Assembly (NCBI RefSeq): GCF_000812665.2
Contig: NZ_CP014327.1
Coordinates: 1,025,001-1,089,000 of the forward strand
Direction: 5' to 3'
From: Falsihalocynthiibacter arcticus
GTDB lineage: Bacteria > Pseudomonadota > Alphaproteobacteria > Rhodobacterales > Rhodobacteraceae
Length of the DNA: 64,000 nucleotides
Position 1 is the first letter of the stretch, and each line of letters opens with the position of its first letter. Positions 17,581 to 25,261 of the stretch are shown in pieces. The position numbers and the translations under genes were made by a program. Below the pieces are notes generated by a model that had not been told where the DNA came from, ran no database searches, and saw only the letters and a list, made by a program, of their open reading frames with translations.

Positions 17581-18567
17581 TTACACCCTCTCGATGATTT
17601 TTTCGCCGAACAGCCCTTGTGGGCGGAACACGAGGAACACCAGCGCAAGCGCGTAGGCAAACCAGTTTTCGGTGGCGCCACCGACCATCGGACCGATAGA
17701 AAACTCAAACAGTTTCTCGCCCACGCCGATAATTAGGCCCCCCACAATCGCGCCGGGTATGGATGTAAATCCGCCGAGCATTAAGACGGGCAAGGCTTTG
17801 AGAGCGATCAACGAAAGCGAGAATTGCACGCCTGATTTTGCGCCCCACATCATTCCCGCGACAAGCGCGACAAACCCAGCGATCGACCAAACGAGGATCC
17901 AAATAAAGCGCAGCGATATGCCTACCGACAAAGCGGCCTGATGATCGTCGGCAACTGCGCGCAAGGCGCGACCCTGTTTCGAATATTGCGAGAAAAGCGT
18001 AAGTCCAACCACCAAGAGCGCAGCAATACCCGTCGCAACAATGTCCAAACGGTCGATGAAGAAGCCATAACCAAACCAGTTGTAGGTCACCTCTTCGACG
18101 GTTTCGGAAATGCCCTGTGGAAGGCCAACGTTTAACGCCTTGATTTCGGAGCCCCACATCAGGTCGCCCATACCTTCCATGAAGTAGGCGAGGCCAATCG
18201 TTGCCATGAACAGGATGATGTCGGGTTGGTTCACCAGATGCCGCAGCACGAACCGCTCCACAAGAATTGCCAGCCCGACCATCACAACACCGGTTAAAAT
18301 AATCGCGAGAACGGCTGGTACATGCCACCCAAATTCATGGATATCGGTTCCGAAAACCGCGTTGATGAGATGCGAGAACGGAACTTGACCGTCCATGATG
18401 CCCACAAGTGTCAACGCGGCAAAAAGTGCCATGACACCCTGAGCATAGTTAAAGACGCCAGACGCCTTAAAAATAAGCACAAAGCCCAGTGCAACAAGCG
18501 CATAAAGCACCCCAGCCATCAGCCCGTTCACCATGACCTCGGCGGCCCAAAGGAATTGTTCAGGCAT
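17581..18567 (-). CDS. livH: ABC transporter permease LivH
   Basis: Permease of 328 residues. NGLMAGVLYALVALGFVLIF and the FNYAQG motif at the N-terminus identify the LivH type. The EAA-like loop RALRAVADDHQAALSVGI is the contact for the ATPases. It contains about eight hydrophobic helices. Same strand as livG upstream and livM downstream, with short gaps (41 and 45 bases). Confidence 0.95.
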   Translation of the reverse strand: MPEQFLWAAEVMVNGLMAGVLYALVALGFVLIFKASGVFNYAQGVMALFAALTLVGIMDGQVPFSHLINAVFGTDIHEFGWHVPAVLAIILTGVVMVGLAILVERFVLRHLVNQPDIILFMATIGLAYFMEGMGDLMWGSEIKALNVGLPQGISETVEEVTYNWFGYGFFIDRLDIVATGIAALLVVGLTLFSQYSKQGRALRAVADDHQAALSVGISLRFIWILVWSIAGFVALVAGMMWGAKSGVQFSLSLIALKALPVLMLGGFTSIPGAIVGGLIIGVGEKLFEFSIGPMVGGATENWFAYALALVFLVFRPQGLFGEKIIERV

Positions 18568-18608
18568 TGGCGTTCTCCACGAAATGTATTGTCGAAACGG
18601 CGGATGAT

Positions 18609-19427
18609 TTAGTCATGGGAGACCCCCAAATAGGCGTCGATCACTTCTTGATTGTTGCGCACTTCTTCGGGTGTCCCGTCGCCAATTTTCTTGCCGTAGT
18701 CCATCACAACAACGCGGTCAGAAAGGTCCATCACCACGCCCATATCGTGCTCAATAAGGGCAATTGTTGTGCCAAATTCATCGTTCACATCGAGGATAAA
18801 GCGGCTCATGTCCTCTTTCTCCTCCACGTTCATGCCCGCCATCGGTTCATCAAGCAGCAAAAGTTTCGGCTCGGCGGCCAGCGCACGTGCCAACTCAACC
18901 CGTTTCTTAAGGCCATACGGCAGACGCCCGACGGGGGTTTTGCGGATGCTTTGGATTTCGAGGAAATCGATAATTTCTTCGACTTTTTCGCGGTTGGCAA
19001 CTTCTTCGGCCTGCGCCTTGCCCCACCAAATCGCCTGACTAATAAGACTCGATTTCATGTGGGTTAATCGGCCTGTCATGACGTTGTCCAAAACACTCAT
19101 GCCCTCGAACAAGGCGATATTTTGAAATGTGCGCGCGATTCCTTGCTGGGCAACTTTATACGGGCGCATTTGAGGACGTTTTTTGCCGTGAAACAACACG
19201 TCACCTTCTTGGGGATTATAGAACCCAGAGATCACGTTAAGCATGCTCGACTTGCCCGCTCCATTGGGGCCGATAATCGCGCGGATTTCGCCTTCGCGAA
19301 TATCAAAACTGATGTCCTTGATCGCAACAACACCGCCGAATTTCAGGGTGATGTTCTTCATTTCCATCATGACGCCACCGATTTGACGGCCATCTGCGGT
19401 TACATATCCGATATCATTCGTGGTCAT
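18609..19427 (-). CDS. livG: ABC transporter ATP-binding protein LivG
   Basis: Second ATPase of the transporter, 272 residues: Walker A GPNGAGKSS, the LivG-type GIARTFQNIALFEGMSVLDNV, signature LPYGLKKRVELARAL, Walker B LLLLDEPMAGM. The signature is PYG rather than SGG, as in many LivG. The ATG overlaps the stop of the upstream ligase by 4 bases (ATGA), tying transporter to ligase translation. Confidence 0.95.
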   Translation of the reverse strand: MTTNDIGYVTADGRQIGGVMMEMKNITLKFGGVVAIKDISFDIREGEIRAIIGPNGAGKSSMLNVISGFYNPQEGDVLFHGKKRPQMRPYKVAQQGIARTFQNIALFEGMSVLDNVMTGRLTHMKSSLISQAIWWGKAQAEEVANREKVEEIIDFLEIQSIRKTPVGRLPYGLKKRVELARALAAEPKLLLLDEPMAGMNVEEKEDMSRFILDVNDEFGTTIALIEHDMGVVMDLSDRVVVMDYGKKIGDGTPEEVRNNQEVIDAYLGVSHD

Positions 19428-21406
19428 TCTGCGGCCACCTTTGCGTCTAGTGGCTGCACAGCCACATCCAAAAGCGAGAGTGTCGCGCTTATTTCGCCTT
19501 TGCGACCGTCTTCGTAGGTCACTTCTGTGCGGGTGAAAATTTCATCCGAACCATCGTAAAGCGCATCAATGAGGTCAACGAACTTCTCTTCGATAACCCG
19601 ACGGCGCACTTTGCGCGTCCGCGTCATCTCGCCATCATCCGCGTCGAGTTCTTTGTGCAAAATTAGAAATCTGTGGACTTGGCATCCCGCGAGCATTTCA
19701 TCTTGGGCAATGCTTTTGTTCGCTTCGGCAATGTGATCGCGAATGGTTTCCAAGACTTGGGGGTGACCCGCGAGTTCTTGATAAGAAGCATAGGCGATGT
19801 TGTTACGCTCAGCCCAATTTCCCACCGCCGTTAGGTCGATGTTGATAAAGGCCGTACACATGTCCCGCCCCGCGCCAAAGACCACGGCTTCAAGGATATT
19901 GGGATAGAACTTCAGTTTATTCTCAACAAACTTCGGTGCGAACATCGCCCCTGTCGCCATTTTTCCCACGTCTTTTGCACGGTCGATAATGCGCAAATGG
20001 CCGGATTTTTTCTCGATGAAACCCGCGTCGCCTGTGGCAACCCAGCCCTCTGCGTCTTTGGTTTCCGCCGTGCTTTCGGGGTTTTTAAGATACTCAACAA
20101 AAACACCTGGCGAGCGATAGAAAACCTCGCCCGTATCGGCAATACGGATTTCCACACCGGGGCTTGGGACGCCCACGGTATCGTTGCGCACTTCGCCATC
20201 GGGTTGCTGCGTTATGAACACGCTGGCTTCGGTTTGACCGTAAAGTTGTTTGAGGTTGATGCCGAGGGAGCGATAAAATTCAAAAATTTCCGGCCCAATC
20301 GCTTCGCCCGCCGTATAACCCACGCGAACGCGGCTAAAGCCAAGTGTGTTTTTCAACGGCCCATAAATCAGAAACTCGCCCAATTTGTATTTCAGGCGGT
20401 CAATACTGCTTACGTCTTTTCCGTCCAAAATCGCGGGGCCAACACGTTTCGCCAACCCCATGCATTTGTGGAACAGCCACTGTTTAAATTTCCCTGCATC
20501 CTCCATCCGGATCATGACGCTGGTTAATTGCGTTTCAAAAACCCGCGGCGGCGCAAAATAATACGTTGGACCAATCTCGCGAAGATCCGTCATCATTGTG
20601 TCGGGGCTTTCTGGGCAATTTACACAGAAACCCGTCCAAAACGCCTGACCGATAGAAAAGATGAAATCGCCGACCCATGCCATTGGCAAATATGCGAGCA
20701 CTTCATCGTCAACGTTCAAATTGTCAAACTGGGACGAGGCCTTGGAGGTTTCGATGATATTGCGGTTTGATAGAACGACCCCTTTGGGCTTGCCCGTCGT
20801 TCCGGACGTATAGAGCATAACGCATATGCTGTCGTAATTAAGCAATGCCGTACGCTTGGCCAGTTCAGGTGCCAATTCGTCACGTGCAGCAAGTCCTTGC
20901 GACATCACGTGCGAAAATTCATGCAATTTCGAGTGGTCGTATTTCCGCATTCCCCGTGGATCGAGATAAATCATGTGCTCAAATTGCTTCAGACCCTCTT
21001 GAACCTGAATAACTTTATCGACCTGCTCTTGGTCGCCTGCGATCACGAACCGCGCACCACAATGCCCCAAAACATAGGCCATTTCTTCGGCATTTGCGTC
21101 ATTATAAAGGGGAACGGGGATCGCACCGGTCGCTTGAATCGCAACCATCGACCAATACAGGCTCGGGCGATTGCGACCGATAATCGCCACAAAGTCGCCC
21201 GTGTTCACACCAATATTAATAAGCCCTAGGGCCAATGCCTCAACATCTGCTGCGACGTCCGCCCATGTTTGGGTTTGCCAAATGCCATACTCTTTCTCGC
21301 GAAAGGCGGGGCTTTTTGGAAATACCTTTAGGTTCCGCGCCAAAAGCGCAGGTATGGATTGCAAGTTCTCAGCTGCCTTTGGCAACGCTGAATTCGTTTG
21401 GGCCAA
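19424..21406 (-). CDS. Long-chain-type AMP-forming acyl-CoA synthetase
   Basis: First gene of the transporter operon. A 660-residue acyl-adenylate enzyme of the FAA1-like group. The P-loop is YTSGTTGKPKGVVLSNRN, the A5-type motif LKQLYGQTEAS, the A8-type hinge VATGDAGFIEKKSGHLRIID, and the catalytic Lys is near RTRKVRRR. It activates a carboxylate as acyl-CoA; together with an importer, uptake and trapping of an exogenous acid is the natural reading. The start codon is TTG at 21406, set 8-9 bases after GGGAGGA. Substrate unknown. Confidence 0.92.
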   Translation of the reverse strand: MAQTNSALPKAAENLQSIPALLARNLKVFPKSPAFREKEYGIWQTQTWADVAADVEALALGLINIGVNTGDFVAIIGRNRPSLYWSMVAIQATGAIPVPLYNDANAEEMAYVLGHCGARFVIAGDQEQVDKVIQVQEGLKQFEHMIYLDPRGMRKYDHSKLHEFSHVMSQGLAARDELAPELAKRTALLNYDSICVMLYTSGTTGKPKGVVLSNRNIIETSKASSQFDNLNVDDEVLAYLPMAWVGDFIFSIGQAFWTGFCVNCPESPDTMMTDLREIGPTYYFAPPRVFETQLTSVMIRMEDAGKFKQWLFHKCMGLAKRVGPAILDGKDVSSIDRLKYKLGEFLIYGPLKNTLGFSRVRVGYTAGEAIGPEIFEFYRSLGINLKQLYGQTEASVFITQQPDGEVRNDTVGVPSPGVEIRIADTGEVFYRSPGVFVEYLKNPESTAETKDAEGWVATGDAGFIEKKSGHLRIIDRAKDVGKMATGAMFAPKFVENKLKFYPNILEAVVFGAGRDMCTAFINIDLTAVGNWAERNNIAYASYQELAGHPQVLETIRDHIAEANKSIAQDEMLAGCQVHRFLILHKELDADDGEMTRTRKVRRRVIEEKFVDLIDALYDGSDEIFTRTEVTYEDGRKGEISATLSLLDVAVQPLDAKVAAE

Positions 21407-21512
21407 TGCGTATTCCTCCCTACCGTCAGCTCCCCCCGACGGTCACAGTCGCTTTTGCGATTCTCTCTCGCTCTAGCGTGGCCCTTTTTATCTAGCGGTC
21501 AAATTGTTCCTG

Positions 21513-21531
21513 ACTATTTCCGAACTATTTC
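21513..21531. promoter_or_regulatory. Tandem direct repeat, candidate OmpR-family operator
   Basis: ACTATTTC occurs twice, at 21513-21520 and 21524-21531, one helical turn apart (11-base period; flanks GACTATTTCCG and AACTATTTCGA also agree). It sits in the 186-base divergent region between the acyl-CoA synthetase/transporter operon and the kinase/regulator operon. OmpR/PhoB-type regulators, one of which is encoded next door, bind such repeats. Confidence 0.5.
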
Positions 21532-21592
21532 GAATTGTAACAACGCAACGTTGGGGCTTCTCCAGAGGGAAATCCCCTGATAGCGATAGGGT

Positions 21593-23515
21593 ATGATACA
21601 ATCAAAAGCCTCCATCGCGCGCTATACCCAAGCAGGTTTGAACCTTATTCAACAGGCACTTTCGATTTATGATGCCGATTTGAAACTGGTCGTCTGTAAC
21701 GCGCGCTTTCAGGAAATGTTTAGCCTTCCCGAATGGCTCGTGACCCCCGGAGCGACATTTATCGACACCATTCGATATCTCACCGAGCGCTTGGAATACG
21801 GCGAAGTCGATGACGTTGAGAGCTTTGTGCAAGAACGCGTAGACGTGGCGCTCGCCTTTGAGCCCCATTACATCGAACGGGTACGGTCCAACGGTCAAGT
21901 TGTCTCCATTGAAGGGGCGCCCCTGCCGCAGGGGGGCTGGGTCACGGTCTATACCGACATCACGCCGATCAAACGCCAAGAAGCCCTTTTACGCGCACGG
22001 TCCGAAACCCTCTCGGATCAGGTCTTGAGCCACTCCGAGCAACTCGGAACAACCAACCGCGAATTGGCAGCGACGATCGGTGCGCTTGAGCAAGCAAAAC
22101 GCGAACTCACCGAAATTGAGGCCCGAACGCGCCTCACGACCGAGATGATGCCAGCGCATATTGCGCATTTGGATCCGGACGGGCTGTACACCTATTCTAA
22201 TCGGCGCCTGTCGTCGGTGATGCCGGGGCGTCCAAACAATATCCTCGGGTTGCATATGCGCGTGGCCCTCGGCGAGGCCGCCTATGCGAAAACGGGGCCG
22301 TATTTAGAGCGCGCGCTTGCAGGCGAAGCCTCTGTGTTTGAATTCACTGATGAAGTCTCTACCCGACGCATTAGGGTCGCATTTACGCCGGATATACGGG
22401 AAAATGAGATCACGGGCGTGTACATTCTCTCGATGGATATCACGCAAGAAACCCAAGCCCGCGCAGCGCTTTCCCAAACCCATAAAAAGGAACTCGCCGC
22501 TCAAATGACGTCTGGTTTGGCGCATGACTTCGCCAACTTACTGACGATTATTTTGGGTATGCAGGCCCAATTGGCCCGCATGGGTTTACCCGACGACGCC
22601 AAAGAGCTGATCACCGCCACTCAAGGAGCGGCCCGACGCGGCGGTGTTTTGCTTGATAACATCGGTAAAATGTCAGGACCGCGCCCAATGCACCCTGCCC
22701 CCTGCGATGTTCCCAATCTCTTGCGCGAGATCGTAGTCTTGGCGACTCCGAGCCTCGGTCAAGACGTGCACCTAACCACGTCCCAAGCGGGCCTGTTAGA
22801 ACCTCTTATGTTAGACGCAGGCTCCCTTCAGGACTCACTGCTCAACTTGGTGCTCAACGCTCGCGATGCAATTGGGGCCAACTCAGGACGCATTGAAATA
22901 ACCGCGCGAGCCGAACAGGATACGTGGCTCGAGATTCAAGTCGCGGATTCGGGGAGTGGATTTTCAAAAGAGGCTCTAATCAACGGTTTAAGCCCCTTTT
23001 TCACCACAAAAGGCGGCGAAGGATCGGGGCTTGGCCTCTCTATGGTTTATGATCTCACCAAGCTAGCGGGTGGGCAAGTGGCCCTGGAAAACACCGATGG
23101 AGGCGCGCGCGTCACCATTAAACTTCCGCTCAGGGCCGCACCAAAAACCGTCAGTCCAACCATGGTTCTTCTGGTCGAAGACTCGCCCGAAATTCGCCTC
23201 TCTGTACGCGATATGTTGATTTCGGAAGGCCACGTTGTTATCGAAGCCGAAACGGTGCAGGAAGCGTTACAACTCGCTCAACTGTCTGGCGTCGGGATGG
23301 TGATTTCCGATATTTCTCTTCGCGGTGAAGGGACGGGCCTCGAACTAATGGATAAATTGGGCGCGTTGGGTCTAACCGTTCCAAAGTATCTCATGACCTC
23401 ACGCCCCCCAAACGACCCGCTACACAACATTGCGATTACACGCTATCCTGTCCTTCAGAAGCCTTTCGATAGAAAGCAATTAACGGCTTTCCTTGCCGCA
23501 AAGGACCCCACATGA
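21593..23515 (+). CDS. Hybrid sensor histidine kinase (PAS-PAS-HisKA-HATPase-REC)
   Basis: A 640-residue soluble kinase with no membrane segment, so it senses a cytoplasmic signal. Order: PAS (about 14-125; the GWVTVYTDITPIKRQEA end is typical), coiled coil (130-180), second PAS (182-290), phosphoacceptor His311 in GLAHDFANLLT, HATPase with N-box NLVLNARDAI, G1 DSGSGF and G2 GSGLGLS, then a C-terminal receiver with the acceptor Asp573 (ISDIS). The next gene overlaps by 4 bases (ATGA) and encodes its likely partner. Its divergent position suggests it controls the acyl-CoA/transporter operon in response to an intracellular metabolite; that is inference. Confidence 0.9.
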   Translation: MIQSKASIARYTQAGLNLIQQALSIYDADLKLVVCNARFQEMFSLPEWLVTPGATFIDTIRYLTERLEYGEVDDVESFVQERVDVALAFEPHYIERVRSNGQVVSIEGAPLPQGGWVTVYTDITPIKRQEALLRARSETLSDQVLSHSEQLGTTNRELAATIGALEQAKRELTEIEARTRLTTEMMPAHIAHLDPDGLYTYSNRRLSSVMPGRPNNILGLHMRVALGEAAYAKTGPYLERALAGEASVFEFTDEVSTRRIRVAFTPDIRENEITGVYILSMDITQETQARAALSQTHKKELAAQMTSGLAHDFANLLTIILGMQAQLARMGLPDDAKELITATQGAARRGGVLLDNIGKMSGPRPMHPAPCDVPNLLREIVVLATPSLGQDVHLTTSQAGLLEPLMLDAGSLQDSLLNLVLNARDAIGANSGRIEITARAEQDTWLEIQVADSGSGFSKEALINGLSPFFTTKGGEGSGLGLSMVYDLTKLAGGQVALENTDGGARVTIKLPLRAAPKTVSPTMVLLVEDSPEIRLSVRDMLISEGHVVIEAETVQEALQLAQLSGVGMVISDISLRGEGTGLELMDKLGALGLTVPKYLMTSRPPNDPLHNIAITRYPVLQKPFDRKQLTAFLAAKDPT

Positions 23516-24213
23516 CCAAGCCTCTCGTGACAATTCTCGACGACGAGCCAGAAATCCGCCGCATGCTCGCCGAAGCCCTCCAAGAGGCTGGATACCGCAC
23601 AGCGAGTTTCGCCAGAGCAACAGAATTTGAAGCCTCTCTAAAAACCTCGTCGCCCGATGTATGCCTCGTTGATTTGGGACTTCCCGACAAGGACGGCCTC
23701 GCTTTGGTGCACCGTCTTGCTCTGGAAAGTGGTGCGTCAATCATCATCATTTCTGGCCGCGCGCAGGTTCAGGATCGCATCACGGGTCTCGAACTTGGCG
23801 CGGATGATTACATCATCAAACCCTTTGATCCTTCCGAGGTGGTCGCCCGTGTGCGTGCCCGTATGCGGAGCACAAAACCCGTCGGACGTGTTTCCGAGAC
23901 GGCACATTTCTCGGGGTGGATAGCGCAATTTGACAGTTACGTTTTGCGCGATAAAGACGGTGTAGAAACGCCGTTTTCACATGCAGAAGGCGAAGTCCTG
24001 CGCATGTTTCTTAACAGCCCCAAACGCCTTATCTCCCGCGCACAGATGCAGGAAAACCTTGGTGGCGCGGCAGGCGAAAGCTTTGATCGCGCGATGGATG
24101 TCCGCATCTCGCGGCTACGTACAAAGCTGCGCGAAGACCCCAAAAACCCTCAGCTTATCAAAACGATTTATGGTGCCGGATACATTTTCCTTGGCGATGT
24201 CACTTGGGACTAA
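23512..24213 (+). CDS. OmpR-family response regulator
   Basis: A 233-residue regulator. The receiver domain (1-120) has the acidic pocket DDE (10-12), phospho-acceptor Asp54 in CLVDLGLPDKDG, the Thr/Ser switch IIISG and Lys in IIKPF. The C-terminal winged helix (about 135-230) contains SHAEGEVLRMFLNSP, DRAMDVRISRLRTKL and the closing IKTIYGAGYIF. It is cotranslated with the kinase. Its stop overlaps the stop of the convergent lysR gene by 4 bases. Confidence 0.94.
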   Translation: MTKPLVTILDDEPEIRRMLAEALQEAGYRTASFARATEFEASLKTSSPDVCLVDLGLPDKDGLALVHRLALESGASIIIISGRAQVQDRITGLELGADDYIIKPFDPSEVVARVRARMRSTKPVGRVSETAHFSGWIAQFDSYVLRDKDGVETPFSHAEGEVLRMFLNSPKRLISRAQMQENLGGAAGESFDRAMDVRISRLRTKLREDPKNPQLIKTIYGAGYIFLGDVTWD

Positions 24214-25076
24214 CTCGCGACCTCAAATAGGGCTCTATTCTTGCGAAAAAACGCAACCAGAAGCTCTTTAAAGGCAACTACTTTTGCGTTGGCCCACAAA
24301 TCTTTATGCGCCACGACCCAGATGTCGAGGAAGGGTTGCGGTGGAAGATATGGCACCAAAATGAGGTTTTGCTCGCGCCCCAAAAAGAGAGGCAACCGCG
24401 CGACACCCAAGCCCGCTTTCGTCGCCTCCAACAAGGCAGCCATATCGTCAAAAACGAGCCTAATACGGCCGTTTGGATAGGAATCCAATGGTGAGGCCAT
24501 AGCGTGGGAGAAGGCGAGCCAGTTAACTCGTTTTGCTGGATCCGCCTCAATCCGTTCATACACTTCACGCGTACAGAAAGATGCCGTCTGCTGCCCCGTC
24601 AATCGCCGCCCCATCAGAGTATCACCGGGGGAATCGCTAATCCTAATTGCAAGGTCCGCCTCGCGACGATTGAGGTTCAACACCTCATTGCTTGCGCGAA
24701 TGGAAAGGTTCACATTCGGGTGCAGATTTAGGAACTGATCCAAGACCGTCGCGAGGTGACGACCGAACAGAAGTTGTGGTGCCGTAACTTTGAGGCTTCC
24801 CGACAGTTGCGCCTCTCGTCCCGCGACCTTGAGACGAAATTCCGTTTCAGAGCTTTCCATCCGTTCGGCAAATTCTGCTGCTTCCCGCCCCGCATCGGTT
24901 GGAACATACCCTTGCGGGAGGCGATCAAAAAGTCGCGTGCCATATTGCTCTTCAGCATGGGCAATTCGCCTCGATACCGTCGTATAATTCACACCCAACG
25001 CCTGTGCTGCGGAGGACAAAGATCCGTGGCGCACCATAAATAAAATAGTGCGCAGATCATCCCAGTCGTTTCTCAT
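24210..25076 (-). CDS. LysR-family transcriptional regulator
   Basis: A 288-residue LTTR. The N-terminal winged helix-turn-helix is recognisable (LRTILFMVRHGSLSSAAQ, then VNYTTVSRRIAHAEEQYG), followed by a substrate-binding-type effector domain (LKVTAPQLLFGRHL onward). It lies between the two-component genes and fdsA on the same strand as fdsA. The 185 bases separating it from the fdsA stop contain its own promoter region, with two GCGCGC arms (25103-25108, 25120-25125). Target unknown; the formate dehydrogenase gene or its own promoter are the obvious guesses. Confidence 0.88.
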   Translation of the reverse strand: MRNDWDDLRTILFMVRHGSLSSAAQALGVNYTTVSRRIAHAEEQYGTRLFDRLPQGYVPTDAGREAAEFAERMESSETEFRLKVAGREAQLSGSLKVTAPQLLFGRHLATVLDQFLNLHPNVNLSIRASNEVLNLNRREADLAIRISDSPGDTLMGRRLTGQQTASFCTREVYERIEADPAKRVNWLAFSHAMASPLDSYPNGRIRLVFDDMAALLEATKAGLGVARLPLFLGREQNLILVPYLPPQPFLDIWVVAHKDLWANAKVVAFKELLVAFFRKNRALFEVAS

Positions 25077-25261
25077 TCTGGTTCCTCATTGGGCACTTTT
25101 TTGCGCGCGATTACTGCAAGCGCGCTGGCCTCACTCAAAATAGGATTTTACACCCCAGTTGAAATGTACATAGGTACCAATTCCAAATTTCCAAGACGCC
25201 TTTTATCCCCCAAGCCAAATGACATGCGATTAATGACTAGCGAAACGGGATTGAGCCGCTT

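Noticed and set aside
25103-25125. GCGCGC arms upstream of lysR as an operator
   Set aside because: Each arm is itself palindromic and low in complexity; no clear T-N11-A LysR box could be argued.
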